Source: Olivibacter sp. SDN3
Lineage (GTDB): Bacteria > Bacteroidota > Bacteroidia > Sphingobacteriales > Sphingobacteriaceae
DNA length: 64,000 bases
Direction of reading: 5' to 3'
NCBI RefSeq assembly: GCF_014334135.1
Contig: NZ_CP060497.1
Location: forward strand, 6,054,655-6,118,654
In this document: positions 8,611 through 18,679 of the stretch, in pieces
Numbering within the stretch: position 1 is the first letter of the stretch
Layout of the letters: each line of letters starts with the position of its first letter
The notes under the pieces: generated by a model
What the model was told of the DNA's origin: nothing
Database searches by the model: none
What the model saw: the letters and a program-made list of their open reading frames with translations, nothing else
Position numbers and translations under genes: made by a program

Positions 8611-8633
8611 AATATTATCCTTGTTAGAAAATT

Positions 8634-8852
8634 TTACTTCATAATACGGAAAACCGTTCTAAAAGCAATAAAACTTCCAATGATCAATAAGATATTAGCA
8701 ATGGAAGTAAATAAAAATGAATCTTGTATGAATCGGAAAAAAGCACCCGCCAAGCCAAAAGCTACAGCGATTACTAAAGTTACATAATAATGCGTTTGAT
8801 TTGCGTTATTATCGGTACTAACGTGCGGTCTTTGTTCTGTTGGGTTTGCCAT
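8634..8852 (-). CDS. Small two-helix membrane protein
   Basis: A 72-residue protein from the ATG at 8852. About 20 polar residues (MANPTEQRPHVSTDNNANQT) are followed by two hydrophobic helices (YVTLVIAVAFGLAGAFF and FTSIANILLIIGSFIAF) and a basic tail (FRIMK). An upstream in-frame TTG is excluded because it lies inside the promoter -7 box. It has its own promoter and terminator, so it is a stand-alone transcript. No family or function is recognised; small inner-membrane proteins of this kind are common in the phylum. Confidence 0.6.
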   Translation of the reverse strand: MANPTEQRPHVSTDNNANQTHYYVTLVIAVAFGLAGAFFRFIQDSFLFTSIANILLIIGSFIAFRTVFRIMK

Positions 8853-8867
8853 AATGTATTGTTTGTA

Positions 8868-8875
8868 CAAAAGTA
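8868..8875 (-). promoter_or_regulatory. Promoter -7 element (TACTTTTG) of the small membrane-protein gene
   Basis: The minus strand reads TACTTTTG, matching TAnnTTTG. The start should fall near 8862, giving a leader of about 10 nt before ATG 8852. A -33 TTG is not evident. Confidence 0.4.
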
Positions 8876-8914
8876 AAATTTTTTCTCTAAAACGGGTAAT
8901 ATGCTGCTCGTTTT

Positions 8915-9565
8915 TTAAATATTAAAACCAATGGTTAGGTTAAAGCTATTCAGATTAAAAGACTTTGCTGGTAAATGTATATATGATGCGCCCATATCGC
9001 CCTGTATAACGGTATTCCTTACCACAAGACGAGGTCTGAACAACTCAAAACTGGTTCGCAAATACCATCTCCGTTTTATTTCAACTTTTAAACCGAGCTC
9101 TCTTCCTAAGCCCCAACCGCTCATATAATCTTCCGAGTGCACATTTACAAATTCGTCATTTATTGCATCATAAATATTTCCCTGGGTATCAAAATTTGTA
9201 CACCAGGCAAAGTCCAGCTTAAAGGTAGGAATAAGCACCATATCTCCCCAAGTAAACGCCTCATATTGAAATTCCGGTCCTCCTCGTAAAGTGGCTAAAT
9301 GTTCTGTAAAATTATCATCCAAGTTATGAAAATGCCATTTTATACCTATCGATCCTTTAATATAAATACGTTCTGCTGTGCCAATCACCCACTTTGGACC
9401 GAAGAATAGGTTAATCCCCAAGGGGAATATACCATTGATTTCATTTGACTGATAGCGGGAAATACCGCCTTCGACTTCAAAATTCAGGCGCTTTTGCTGT
9501 GCCTGTATGTTCGTTATCGTGAACAAAGCAAGAAATAAACAGATAAAGCGACAGCGATAGATCAT
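8915..9565 (-). CDS. Predicted outer-membrane beta-barrel protein
   Basis: From the ATG at 9565 the protein is 216 residues with a signal peptide (MIYRCRFICLFLALFTITNI, cleavage after QAQ). The mature part shows alternating strands with aromatic girdles (INLFFGPKWVIGTAERIYIK; GGPEFQYEAFTWGDMVLIPT) and ends SFNLNSFNLTIGFNI, typical of barrels. A longer frame to 9613 would start inside the terminator hairpin that follows atpG, so the shorter start is preferred. The role is unknown. It is downstream of, and separated by a terminator from, the atp operon. Confidence 0.55.
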   Translation of the reverse strand: MIYRCRFICLFLALFTITNIQAQQKRLNFEVEGGISRYQSNEINGIFPLGINLFFGPKWVIGTAERIYIKGSIGIKWHFHNLDDNFTEHLATLRGGPEFQYEAFTWGDMVLIPTFKLDFAWCTNFDTQGNIYDAINDEFVNVHSEDYMSGWGLGRELGLKVEIKRRWYLRTSFELFRPRLVVRNTVIQGDMGASYIHLPAKSFNLNSFNLTIGFNI

Positions 9566-9592
9566 CCAATGATATTTACGGATGAAAATAAA

Positions 9593-9624
9593 AAAAAACC
9601 TCTCTGTTTCCAAAGAGGTTTTTT
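9593..9624 (-). terminator. Terminator at the end of the atp operon
   Basis: AAAAAACCTCT and AGAGGTTTTTT pair around a 10-base loop. A and T tracts on both sides make it symmetric. It starts 35 nt past the atpG stop. Confidence 0.8.
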
Positions 9625-9658
9625 AGACAATCAACAAGTAGTTAGACACAAACGTCTC

Positions 9659-10546
9659 TTAGCCGTTTGAGAGCGCAGCCGCACCACTCACGATCTCTGT
9701 AAGTTCAGTAGTAATAGCCGCTTGTCTTGCTTGGTTATATGATAATTTCAACGACTTTAGCAACTCTCCCGCGTTATCTGTTGCTTTATCCATAGCAGTC
9801 ATCCGTGCCCCGTGTTCCGAAGCATGGGAATCCAGTACCGCTTTGTACAACTGTATTTTAATAGATTTAGGAATAAGTTGCTCGATGATCTCTTCCTTCG
9901 AAGGTTCTAAGATATAATCAACGGCTAACGGAGCCTTATCTTCTTCTACCGTAACTGCGGGCAATAATGGCAACAACTGTTCTGTTTTTAATACCTGAAC
10001 CGCTGCATTCTTAAACTGATTATATACCAGTTCCACTTTATCAAACTCGCCATCTAAAAAGCCCTGCATAATGGATGCCGTGATCTTAGCTGTATTTTCG
10101 AAATTCAACTTCGAGAATAGCTCGACGTGATTACCCAGAACTTCGTATTTATTTTTTTTATAATAATCTTGTCCTTTTTTCCCTATTGCAACAATTTTTA
10201 CATTGCCCTTTTTATGTTGCTCACTGTATTTTTTAGTTATCAGTAAGTTAGCGGTTTTTATAACATTTGCATTAAATGCTCCAGCCAAACCTCTATTCGA
10301 AGTAACTACTACCAGCAATATCTTGCGTGGCTTACGGTTAGTCATAAAAGGAGAAGATGTTCCTTCTACAGAAGAAGACAAGTTCGACAAAATATCTTGT
10401 AGCTTGTCTGCATACGGACGCAGCTGAACGATAGCATTTGTCGCCCGCTTTAATTTAGCAGCAGATACCATCTTCATCGCTCTAGTAATCTGTTGTGTGG
10501 AGCTTACAGAGGTTATCCGGTTTCTTACTTCTTTTAAATTAGCCAT
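9659..10546 (-). CDS. atpG: ATP synthase F1 subunit gamma
   Basis: Gamma is the central rotor shaft that couples c-ring rotation to catalysis in F1. The N-terminal helix MANLKEVRNRITSVSSTQQI and TRAMKMVSAAKLKRA are diagnostic, as is the C-terminal helix with ASEHGARMTAMDKATDNA and LSYNQARQAAITTELTEIV. The length of 295 residues is normal. It is the last gene of the atp operon, 36 nt after atpA, and is followed by a hairpin terminator. The beta and epsilon genes that often follow are not here. Confidence 0.95.
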   Translation of the reverse strand: MANLKEVRNRITSVSSTQQITRAMKMVSAAKLKRATNAIVQLRPYADKLQDILSNLSSSVEGTSSPFMTNRKPRKILLVVVTSNRGLAGAFNANVIKTANLLITKKYSEQHKKGNVKIVAIGKKGQDYYKKNKYEVLGNHVELFSKLNFENTAKITASIMQGFLDGEFDKVELVYNQFKNAAVQVLKTEQLLPLLPAVTVEEDKAPLAVDYILEPSKEEIIEQLIPKSIKIQLYKAVLDSHASEHGARMTAMDKATDNAGELLKSLKLSYNQARQAAITTELTEIVSGAAALSNG

Positions 10547-10582
10547 ATTTTAAATTTGTGAGTTGCGAACTAAATAAATTTA

Positions 10583-12157
10583 TTAATAACTCGCCGCAAT
10601 CTCCTTTGCTACCTTATCTAAAACAGCCGTAATATCTTCCGTAAATTTACCAGCCTTGAGATCTTTCAAAACCTCTGGATGACGTAACTCTAGTTGTTGC
10701 AAATAATTAGCTTCGAACTCCTTCACTTTATTCACAGGAACATTACGGAACAAACCTTTTACACCCGCATAGATGATAGCCACTTGTTTCTCCACAGCTA
10801 CCGGTGCAAATTGACCTTGTTTAAGTATCTCTACATTACGCACCCCTTTATCAAGCACTCCTTTAGTGGCAGCGTCAAGATCGGAACCGAATTTAGCAAA
10901 AGCTTCCAGCTCGCGGTATTGCGCCTGATCTAACTTCAGCGTACCTGCAACTTTTTTCATCGATTTAATCTGCGCATTTCCCCCAACACGTGACACCGAT
11001 ATACCTACATTAATAGCAGGTCTAACCCCAGCATTGAAAAGATTGGATTCCAAAAAGATCTGTCCATCAGTAATGGAAATAACATTGGTAGGAATATACG
11101 CCGATACATCTCCTGCTTGCGTTTCTATAATAGGCAAAGCCGTTAACGAGCCTCCACCTTTTACTATATCTTTAATCGAATCAGGTAGATCGTTCATACC
11201 GCGTGCAATATTATCAGACGCATTGATTTTAGCTGCACGCTCCAATAAACGGCTGTGCAAATAGAATACGTCACCGGGATATGCTTCACGACCTGGAGGA
11301 CGGCGAAGGAGTAAAGATACTTCACGATACGCTACCGCTTGTTTTGATAAATCATCATAAACAATTAATGCCGGACGCCCTGTATCTCGGAAATACTCTC
11401 CAATAGCCGCACCCGCCATCGGGGCGTAAAACTGCATCGGTGCTGGGTCTGCAGCAGAAGCACATACCACTACCGTATAAGCAAGAGCTCCTTTTTCCTC
11501 CAATGTACGTACGATGTTCGCTACGGTAGAATTTTTCTGACCAACGGCTACATAAATACAGAAAACAGGCTCACCTGCATCGTAAAATTCTTTCTGATTG
11601 ATAATCGTATCGATACAAACCGCAGTTTTACCTACTTGACGATCACCGATAACCAACTCCCGTTGACCACGTCCAATCGGAATCATTGCATCTATCGCTT
11701 TAATACCTGTTTGTAGAGGTTCATTTACTGGTTGGCGATAGATAACACCAGGCGCTTTACGCTCGATAGGCATGTTGTAGGTTTTTCCAGCTATAGGCCC
11801 TTTCCCATCAATCGGCTGGCCTAAGGTATTAACTACCCTACCCAGCATCCCTTCTCCAACCTGTATCGATGCGATTTTATTCGTCCGCTTAATCGTGTCC
11901 CCTTCTTTAATTTCATCTGACGGACCTAATAATACCACACCCACATTATCTTCTTCAAGGTTCAATACTATTCCCTGTAACCCGTTGTCAAATTCAACCA
12001 ATTCGCCTGATTGAACTTTGGTTAAGCCGTAAACCCTTGCAATACCGTCACCCACTTGGAGTACTGTACCCACTTCTTCAAGCTCGGCTTCTGATTTAAA
12101 GTTCGACAATTGTTCCCTTAAGATTGCCGATACCTCATCTGGTCTTACCTCTACCAT
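10583..12157 (-). CDS. atpA: ATP synthase F1 subunit alpha
   Basis: Alpha forms the hexameric head of F1 with beta and holds the non-catalytic nucleotide sites. The Walker A loop GDRQVGKTA lies near residue 172. The family signature around [14 protein letters not shown] and the segment [20 protein letters not shown] are intact. At 524 residues it is slightly longer than the E. coli protein, mostly within its C-terminal domain. It sits between atpH and atpG in the operon. Its beta partner must be encoded outside this window. Confidence 0.97.
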   Translation of the reverse strand: MVEVRPDEVSAILREQLSNFKSEAELEEVGTVLQVGDGIARVYGLTKVQSGELVEFDNGLQGIVLNLEEDNVGVVLLGPSDEIKEGDTIKRTNKIASIQVGEGMLGRVVNTLGQPIDGKGPIAGKTYNMPIERKAPGVIYRQPVNEPLQTGIKAIDAMIPIGRGQRELVIGDRQVGKTAVCIDTIINQKEFYDAGEPVFCIYVAVGQKNSTVANIVRTLEEKGALAYTVVVCASAADPAPMQFYAPMAGAAIGEYFRDTGRPALIVYDDLSKQAVAYREVSLLLRRPPGREAYPGDVFYLHSRLLERAAKINASDNIARGMNDLPDSIKDIVKGGGSLTALPIIETQAGDVSAYIPTNVISITDGQIFLESNLFNAGVRPAINVGISVSRVGGNAQIKSMKKVAGTLKLDQAQYRELEAFAKFGSDLDAATKGVLDKGVRNVEILKQGQFAPVAVEKQVAIIYAGVKGLFRNVPVNKVKEFEANYLQQLELRHPEVLKDLKAGKFTEDITAVLDKVAKEIAASY

Positions 12158-12205
12158 TGTTTTATCTTAATTTTAATATTTTTTATACAATAATAATACG
12201 ATTAA

Positions 12206-12742
12206 CTACGAATGAAAAGCCCGCTCCAGCTTATTCAATCTTCCTGATAAACTCGCGTCTACCTGTTTGTCTCCTACAGTTACCACAAATCCACCAATAA
12301 GTGTTGGATCTACCTGGTTCTCCAAAATTACTTCATGGCCAGTAGAAGTTTTGATAAGCGCTGTTAATACAGTTTTATTTTCATCAGATAAAGCTGTTGC
12401 CGAAACAACCTTCGCATGCACGATGCCTTTGTATTCGTTGTACGCTCTAATAAACTCTTTGGACGTACCATACAAAATTTCCGCACGCCCTTTATTCACC
12501 ATGATCTTAAAAAAGGCCAATACGCTAGGATGAAATTTCTCCTGAAACAACAAAGACAGGATAGTATTCTTTTTGTCCTGCTGAACGATCGGATTTTTTA
12601 ATACAGCCTGCAATTCGGAATTCTGCTTTAATACGGAAATGAAATACTCCATATCTGTTTTAACCTCATCAATTGCGTGTTGTTCTACAGAAAGATCTAA
12701 TAAAGCTTTTGCGTATCTGGATGCAACTTTAAATTCTGACAT
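12206..12742 (-). CDS. atpH: ATP synthase F1 subunit delta
   Basis: Delta sits on top of F1 and ties it to the peripheral b stalk. The start MSEFKVASRYAKALLDLSVE is typical, and the C-terminal IGGFVVTVGDKQVDASLSGR matches the family's conserved strand-helix end. The frame extends upstream to a TTG at 12751, but the ATG at 12742 matches the family start. The length from it is 178 residues. It lies 33 nt after atpF and 48 nt before atpA. Confidence 0.93.
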   Translation of the reverse strand: MSEFKVASRYAKALLDLSVEQHAIDEVKTDMEYFISVLKQNSELQAVLKNPIVQQDKKNTILSLLFQEKFHPSVLAFFKIMVNKGRAEILYGTSKEFIRAYNEYKGIVHAKVVSATALSDENKTVLTALIKTSTGHEVILENQVDPTLIGGFVVTVGDKQVDASLSGRLNKLERAFHS

Positions 12743-12775
12743 GTCTTTCAATTATTAGCTAATGGACTGACCCTA

Positions 12776-13270
12776 TTAGTTTAACTTTACTTCTTTTAAC
12801 AATTCTCCTACTAAGGCTTCCTGTTTACCCTTATCAGATAACTCCTGTTGTAAAACTTTGCTGGCAATTTCTAAGGATAACTTCGACACTTGGTTTTTAA
12901 CATCGGCTAAAGCTATTGCCTTTTGATTGTTTATCTCGATACGTGCTTTCTCGATCATCCGGTTACCCTCAACCTGTGCCTGATCTTTGGCATCTTTTAA
13001 CAATTGCTCTTTGATTTCCTTGGCCTCTTTCAAAATCAGATCCCTTTCAGCACGAGCGTCTTTTAACAATTGCTCATTTTCGCTGGTCAAGCGTGCCATT
13101 TCCTGCTTTGCTTTTTCTGCTGCATCCAATGCATTTTCAATGGAGCGCTCTCGCTCTCCGATAGCTTTCATAACCGGCTTCCACGCAAACTTAGCTAAAA
13201 GAAACAATAAAAGAAGAAAGGAAATGGTATGCCAAAAAATCAAACCAATTTCGGGGATAAGTAAATCCAT
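12776..13270 (-). CDS. atpF: ATP synthase F0 subunit b
   Basis: The b subunit forms the peripheral stalk. One N-terminal membrane helix ([20 protein letters not shown]) is followed by [15 protein letters not shown] and then a long charged coiled coil of about 110 residues, the classic b architecture. At 164 residues the size is normal. A 134-nt gap separates it from atpE upstream, holding no evident terminator or gene; the genes are still likely one transcript. Confidence 0.95.
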   Translation of the reverse strand: MDLLIPEIGLIFWHTISFLLLLFLLAKFAWKPVMKAIGERERSIENALDAAEKAKQEMARLTSENEQLLKDARAERDLILKEAKEIKEQLLKDAKDQAQVEGNRMIEKARIEINNQKAIALADVKNQVSKLSLEIASKVLQQELSDKGKQEALVGELLKEVKLN

Positions 13271-13404
13271 ATAATTTGTTATTTAAAATTCAATTCTATT
13301 ACACTAAACGTTAAATACCTAAATAAACATACCAAAAAAGAACCCACAGACGGCAATCCCGAAGGCAGGTTCCTTGATGAATGGTTTTTCAATTATTTCC
13401 CTAA

Positions 13405-13614
<210 letters not shown>

Positions 13615-13656
13615 TTAATTTATATATTTAGTTTAACAATAATGTTTAATATAATG

Positions 13657-14829
13657 CTAATGATCAGTATGCTCTTCTATAGCCATACCGATAAAAAGTG
13701 CAGATAATATGGTGAAGATAAATGCCTGTATAAATGCCACCAACAGTTCAATAGCTCCTATAAATACAACGAAGAAAACTGAAGCGGGAGCCACTGCTAG
13801 CGAATTAAAAATAAAAACAAGGCACAATAAGGATAATACCAAAATATGACCTGCTGTTATATTTGCAAACAAACGGATCATCAAGGCAAATGGCTTTGTA
13901 AATACACCTATCATCTCTACAGGAATCATCAACGGCTTTAGCCACCACGGAACCGGCGGATTAAATATATGCCCCCAGTAATACTTATTCCCACTAAACA
14001 AAATGATAATAAGTGTAAATAATGCTAACACCATCGTTATTGCAATATTTCCCGTAACGTTTGCTCCACCTGGAAAAAAAGGAACCAATCCTAACATATT
14101 ATTCACCCAAATGAAAAAGAATACGGTAAGTAAATAGGGCATATAACGTTCGTATTTATGCCCTAGATTAGGCTTGGCAATATCATCCCGTACAAAAAGT
14201 ATAATAGGTTCCAAAACAGACTGCAAGCCTTTCGGTGCTCTCCCCTCCCTTTTCTTGTAACCGTTAGCCACTGTTAGAAAAATAACAAGAAGCAGGGCTA
14301 CAGAAAAAAAAATCGTAAATACATTCTTTGTAATAGAAAAATCAATCGGACGTTTATTGGTAACTGTCTCTTCCCCTTTTTCATTGGTAGTATGATGTAC
14401 ATAACTTCCATGCGAAGGCTCTTCCGACGCATAGTAAATTTTACCGTGCGAACGGACAAAACGCATACCCGCCTTTTCTACCACTACACTCCCATCATCA
14501 TTCAAATGGAACTCTTTCGAGCTAAAACTTAGCAAACCATTGTCTGTATATAAGATGATAGGTAAATACAATCCTGTCCACTTATCACCATGTCCCCAAA
14601 AATGAAATTCATGGGCATCTCCAATATGATGAAAAATAAAGCTATTAATATCAAACGCCTTTTCTTCATGGTTGTCCTGATGGCCTGGTGCTACAGGCAT
14701 TTCAGAAATAGAATCAACCGAGTGGTCATGTGCATGATCTTGGGCATTGGCATTCAAAAAAGTGAAGAAAACGGCGAAAAAAGCAAGTATTCCTATTTTT
14801 TTTGAAGTCAAAAAGTGGCTAAATTTCAT
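13657..14829 (-). CDS. atpB: ATP synthase F0 subunit a, with exported His-rich extension
   Basis: Subunit a provides the proton half-channels. The membrane core occupies about residues 165-390 and keeps the essential Arg in ALMIRLFANITAGH. Ahead of it is a signal-peptide-like segment (ILAFFAVFFTFLNANAQ) and about 120 residues that should lie outside the membrane, rich in His and acidic residues (DHAHDHSVDS; HHIGDAHEFHFWGHGDKW). The 390-residue length therefore exceeds the E. coli protein by over 100 residues. From memory this extension is usual in Bacteroidota; whether the His cluster binds metal is unknown. Confidence 0.94.
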   Translation of the reverse strand: MKFSHFLTSKKIGILAFFAVFFTFLNANAQDHAHDHSVDSISEMPVAPGHQDNHEEKAFDINSFIFHHIGDAHEFHFWGHGDKWTGLYLPIILYTDNGLLSFSSKEFHLNDDGSVVVEKAGMRFVRSHGKIYYASEEPSHGSYVHHTTNEKGEETVTNKRPIDFSITKNVFTIFFSVALLLVIFLTVANGYKKREGRAPKGLQSVLEPIILFVRDDIAKPNLGHKYERYMPYLLTVFFFIWVNNMLGLVPFFPGGANVTGNIAITMVLALFTLIIILFSGNKYYWGHIFNPPVPWWLKPLMIPVEMIGVFTKPFALMIRLFANITAGHILVLSLLCLVFIFNSLAVAPASVFFVVFIGAIELLVAFIQAFIFTILSALFIGMAIEEHTDH

Positions 14830-14843
14830 TTATTCAGTGATTT

Positions 14844-15233
14844 TTACTTATTATTTTGGTGGCGCAAGTTACGCAACAAACACATAACTTCAAAGAGTGT
14901 AAATAATAAATATAAAGAAAAATAGTTCAGAACGAAAACTAACTGGTTCTCAGAAAGTTTAAGAACAACGACCAATGCAAAGGTCATGGCAAATAATAAT
15001 TTGATAATTATTCCTCCCATGATAGCAAAAACACCTATTTGGGCGCTCCTATTTATGCCTAAAAAAGAAATTACATAAGCGATATAGGTCAGCAAAAACA
15101 AAAAGAAATAAATCATCCAAAAGTTGGGAGTGAAAAGCAGTACCTGAGGAAAAAAAAATTTAATCAGTCCCACTAGTCCAGCCAAAAATGACCCGAAGAC
15201 TATGTAATAAATGGTAAACCTTGTTAATCCCAT
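14844..15233 (-). CDS. Four-helix membrane protein of the atp operon (AtpI-like)
   Basis: A 129-residue protein of four hydrophobic helices, starting MGLTRFTIYYIVFGSFLAGL and ending in the basic tail LLRNLRHQNNK. Its place between the AtpZ-like gene and atpB, and its size and topology, fit an ATP synthase protein I equivalent, which helps c-ring assembly in other bacteria. Sequence similarity to AtpI is weak by eye, so the role is inferred from position. It lies 14 nt before atpB and 33 nt after the atpZ-like gene. Confidence 0.6.
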   Translation of the reverse strand: MGLTRFTIYYIVFGSFLAGLVGLIKFFFPQVLLFTPNFWMIYFFLFLLTYIAYVISFLGINRSAQIGVFAIMGGIIIKLLFAMTFALVVVLKLSENQLVFVLNYFSLYLLFTLFEVMCLLRNLRHQNNK

Positions 15234-15266
15234 AGGTGCTATAATAGAAACGGCCGACTAAATAGG

Positions 15267-15509
15267 CTATTTATTTTTCTTCGTGACAGCATATATCGTT
15301 CCAACCAAACTGACGCAAACTCCAATCAAGGATAAAATAGCCGTATATAACCCAACCTCTCCCGCTTTATTAACGTCTATTTTATAACCTATAAAAGCGA
15401 ACAAACCAATAGTCGCTATCATTTGAAAGCCTAACCCTGTATAATATACATAGTTATTATATCCTTGCTTTTTCGATGGCCTATTGTTATTTAAATCGGA
15501 TTGGCTCAT
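15267..15509 (-). CDS. atpZ: AtpZ/AtpI-family protein, first gene of the atp operon
   Basis: From the ATG at 15509 it is 80 residues: a polar N-terminus (MSQSDLNNNRPSKKQGYNNY), then two helices (GFQMIATIGLFAFIGYKI and YTAILSLIGVCVSLVGTIYA) and a Lys-rich end. Two-helix proteins of this type head many atp operons and form a small membrane complex with AtpI. The frame could extend to 15566, but the promoter -7 box at 15519-15526 lies inside that extension, so the ATG at 15509 is the start. The mRNA would begin only a few bases before it. Confidence 0.72.
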   Translation of the reverse strand: MSQSDLNNNRPSKKQGYNNYVYYTGLGFQMIATIGLFAFIGYKIDVNKAGEVGLYTAILSLIGVCVSLVGTIYAVTKKNK

Positions 15510-15518
15510 AGTATCCTG

Positions 15519-15550
15519 CAAACTTAGGGAAATGCGTGTGAATATACAAA
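15519..15550 (-). promoter_or_regulatory. Promoter of the atp operon (TTTG, 20 bp, TAAGTTTG)
   Basis: On the minus strand TTTG at 15550-15547 and TAAGTTTG at 15526-15519 are 20 bp apart. Nine bases separate the -7 box from the atpZ ATG, so the 5' UTR should be about 2-4 nt. Confidence 0.7.
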
Positions 15551-15729
15551 AACTTGAAAAGCACATAGCCTTATAGTTTACTCCTTATCAGTTCATTTTT
15601 ATGGATGAAAAGTTATTGAAAAATAACAGAATTTTATAGTAAGTTTATGCGGGCTTTGTAGCAATCGGGTACGGATTACTGATCACGAAATCCAAATCAA
15701 GAAAATTTTTAGATTACTATTGAGCAACT

Positions 15730-15737
15730 TAACTTTG
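15730..15737 (+). promoter_or_regulatory. Promoter -7 element (TAACTTTG) before the sprE-like gene
   Basis: TAACTTTG matches TAnnTTTG and lies 16 bases before the ATG at 15754. No TTG stands at the usual distance upstream, so the site is only half supported. Confidence 0.4.
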
Positions 15738-15753
15738 CATATATATTTTTTTG

Positions 15754-18666
15754 ATGGACCGTCGCCAGAAACACACCATAGGTCACACCGCTTTTACCAG
15801 TACAACTACCACATTGCAATTCGGTAATGCGCTAAAAAGTAAATACCTGAGGTGCAGGCTTCAGTACCTCATTTCCCTCATAATTCTTTGTATGTCCGCG
15901 TCAGGCTGCTTTCTGTCAAAGCAGGAAAAAAAGAACAGAACTGATCTGATGCAAAATCTGACAACCAAATTTAATATTCTATATCACGCAAATAAACTGC
16001 TTAATGAGGCAGAAAAAAATAGAATAGGTGGATATAAAGAAAACTATCAGCGTTTACTCCCCATTTTTATAGAGCCATACGAGTCGAGCATTACCACCAA
16101 CAACCACGCAATGGATTCTGTTATTCAAAAGGCGATAACGATTATAAACGACAAAAGTGATAGCAAATATGTCAATGATGCCTACTTTTTAATGGCGAAA
16201 GCAAACTTTGAAAAAGGTAATTATTACCATGCGGCTGAATTCTTCTCATATGTTGCCAACACTGTAAATGAACAGCAAGGTAAATTACTGGAGTTATCAC
16301 TTGTATGGAAAGGAAAATCATTACTACAAATAGGTTACCTACAACAGGCTGGTAAGGCGCTTGACTCGGCCTTAATGATTACTTCGACCAGAAAAAATAT
16401 CCCTCCATTGTATTACGCTACAAAAGCACAATATCTTTTAGCTATAGGCGATAATGAAAACGCTACAGATCTTTTAAATCAAGCAATAGCAACGAGCAAT
16501 AAAAAGAAAGAAAAACTTAGATGGCATTATCTTATTGGCCAGTTATTACAGAAAAAAAACAACTATTTGGAAGCAGACCTACATTTCAACAAAGTAGTGA
16601 AAAGTAATGCGTCTTTTGAGATGGCCTTCAACGCAGGGCTGAATCAGATTGATATGCAAAAAATTACTGGCGACTCGTTACAGACAAATACCTTTGCTAA
16701 ATTGAGTAAAATGATCAGAAATGATAAGTACAAAGATTTTACCGACCAGATTTACTACATCATAGGCGAAACTTACCTTGCTAACAACAATGAAGGAGAA
16801 GCGATCAAACACTATAATCTCTCTCTTAGCGCACACAGTAATAATAGTTTTCAGCGGGCAAAAACTTACAACCGCTTGGCCGATCTCTATTTTGATCAAG
16901 CTGCCTACCAACTGGCCAAAAATTATTACGACAGCACGTTAACACTAGCTTCTAGCGACTTTCCTAAGTATAACATCATACGTGCAAAAGTAGATCATCT
17001 TGACGATTTGATCGCACAGTATACAATCATCGCCGAGCAAGATGAATTGCAAAAACTAGCAGAATTACCTGAAAATTCCCGCATCAACGCAGTCGACAGT
17101 ATCTTTGAACGTAAAGAAACCATACAAAAAGATATTGTAAAAAACGATACTCCGCAAGCGAATACGAATGTGTTTGACGGACAACACCTCTCTCCCGATC
17201 ACTATACCGGCCATGCTGATAACCGCTTCTACTTCAATAATCCTGCAGCTATAAGCAGTGGAACTACCGCATTTAAGAGACGCTGGGGCAACCGTTCGTT
17301 AACCGATAACTGGCGTTTTTCCAACAGCAATTCATCCAATACCGGAACAGAAGACCATCCCACATCAGCCGCTCCGCAACAAGAGCTTGTTGTAAACAAT
17401 ATCGAAACATTAACGTCCCTGAAGGAAAACTTCATCAGAACTATTCCACTCACTTCTACCGCTAGGGACTCATCGAATAGAAAAATTATTGATGCGCATT
17501 TAAGCCTCGGCGAAATATACCGTGACAATCTCAGAGATGGTGTGGCCGCTATAAAGATCTATACACAATTGATCGATCGCTTTCCAGAATTAAAAGAAAA
17601 AGATCTGATAGATTATAATCTGTATAGGCTTTACACCGAACAGGGAGACGAAAAACAGGAATATCACAAAGAACAACTTCTGATCTCCTCACCTGAATCA
17701 ATATATACAAAAATTATCAGAGACCCACAATATCTGGATAAGTTGGCCAAAGAATCCCAGGTGCTCAATGATATATACACAACCGCCTACAACTTATATG
17801 TTGATCGCAAATACCAACAGGTGATGCAATTAGCAGACAGTCTAAATACGATTATTGAAAACGATCAATATAAAAGTATTTATGCACAAATGGCTTACTT
17901 AAGAGCAATGGCAGTAGGTAAAACAAAAACGATGGAAATCTTCGAAACATCATTGAAAAATATTCAATTAAACTATCCTGATGATCAACTCATTGTTCCC
18001 TTAGTGTCACAACATTTGAACTATATTGATTCGAATAGATTATCTTTGCAGGATAGAAACATAGCATTGATGGTTATTGAAGAAGGAAGAGAACAGTTTG
18101 TAGACGAACCCATATTAACAAAATGGCCTGAACTCGTATTTAACCATCAATCAGCCGGTCCTTCCGCTCGCCGTATTTTGGCAGGAAATTTGCCGGGCAA
18201 TCAACCGGAAATACAGGTGACACCTTTTAATCGGACAGTAAGTTTAGGTAAGGTTAATGTAGGCGCCTATCAGAGACCTCAGCATACCAACAGTTTCAGA
18301 GATCTTGATATGCTTCCAGACTCAGCAACTTACTGTTTCGTTATTAACGTAGCGAGTGCAAAAGTGAACCTAAGTCCTTCGAGATATGGAATCGGGCAAT
18401 TCAACCGGGGACAATATTCATCGAAGAATTTAATGCATCAGATAAAGCGGGTAGATGATGAACTGCAACTGTTATATATTAGCAAATTTAATACTTTTGA
18501 TGAGGTAATAGCATATCAAGAACGGATCAGCCCCTTGTTAAAAACAATCATGAAAATACCAAGTGGAAGTTATCATACGTTTATCATTACAGAACACAAC
18601 CTTCAACTGTTAACAGACTTCGATCAGGTAAATGATTATTTCATAAAGTATACAGAACAATTCTAA
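15754..18666 (+). CDS. TPR lipoprotein, SprE/PorW-like (type IX secretion)
   Basis: A 970-residue envelope protein. A long N-terminus leads to a hydrophobic segment and lipobox SASGC (Cys about residue 52). The mature start KKNRTDLMQNLTTKFNILYH and KENYQRLLPIF resembles the opening of SprE/PorW, a periplasmic TPR lipoprotein of the type IX system. Several TPR-like helix pairs follow (FEKGNYYHAAEFFSYV; YYVDRKYQQ-type units), a Ser/Asn-rich linker near residues 460-560, and a compact C-terminal domain (YGIGQFNRGQYSSKNLMHQI). It starts a probable operon with a class A PBP (13 nt on) and uvrC. Orthology is likely but not proven; a generic TPR lipoprotein is the alternative. Confidence 0.65.
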   Translation: MDRRQKHTIGHTAFTSTTTTLQFGNALKSKYLRCRLQYLISLIILCMSASGCFLSKQEKKNRTDLMQNLTTKFNILYHANKLLNEAEKNRIGGYKENYQRLLPIFIEPYESSITTNNHAMDSVIQKAITIINDKSDSKYVNDAYFLMAKANFEKGNYYHAAEFFSYVANTVNEQQGKLLELSLVWKGKSLLQIGYLQQAGKALDSALMITSTRKNIPPLYYATKAQYLLAIGDNENATDLLNQAIATSNKKKEKLRWHYLIGQLLQKKNNYLEADLHFNKVVKSNASFEMAFNAGLNQIDMQKITGDSLQTNTFAKLSKMIRNDKYKDFTDQIYYIIGETYLANNNEGEAIKHYNLSLSAHSNNSFQRAKTYNRLADLYFDQAAYQLAKNYYDSTLTLASSDFPKYNIIRAKVDHLDDLIAQYTIIAEQDELQKLAELPENSRINAVDSIFERKETIQKDIVKNDTPQANTNVFDGQHLSPDHYTGHADNRFYFNNPAAISSGTTAFKRRWGNRSLTDNWRFSNSNSSNTGTEDHPTSAAPQQELVVNNIETLTSLKENFIRTIPLTSTARDSSNRKIIDAHLSLGEIYRDNLRDGVAAIKIYTQLIDRFPELKEKDLIDYNLYRLYTEQGDEKQEYHKEQLLISSPESIYTKIIRDPQYLDKLAKESQVLNDIYTTAYNLYVDRKYQQVMQLADSLNTIIENDQYKSIYAQMAYLRAMAVGKTKTMEIFETSLKNIQLNYPDDQLIVPLVSQHLNYIDSNRLSLQDRNIALMVIEEGREQFVDEPILTKWPELVFNHQSAGPSARRILAGNLPGNQPEIQVTPFNRTVSLGKVNVGAYQRPQHTNSFRDLDMLPDSATYCFVINVASAKVNLSPSRYGIGQFNRGQYSSKNLMHQIKRVDDELQLLYISKFNTFDEVIAYQERISPLLKTIMKIPSGSYHTFIITEHNLQLLTDFDQVNDYFIKYTEQF

Positions 18667-18679
18667 GGTAAGAAACAAA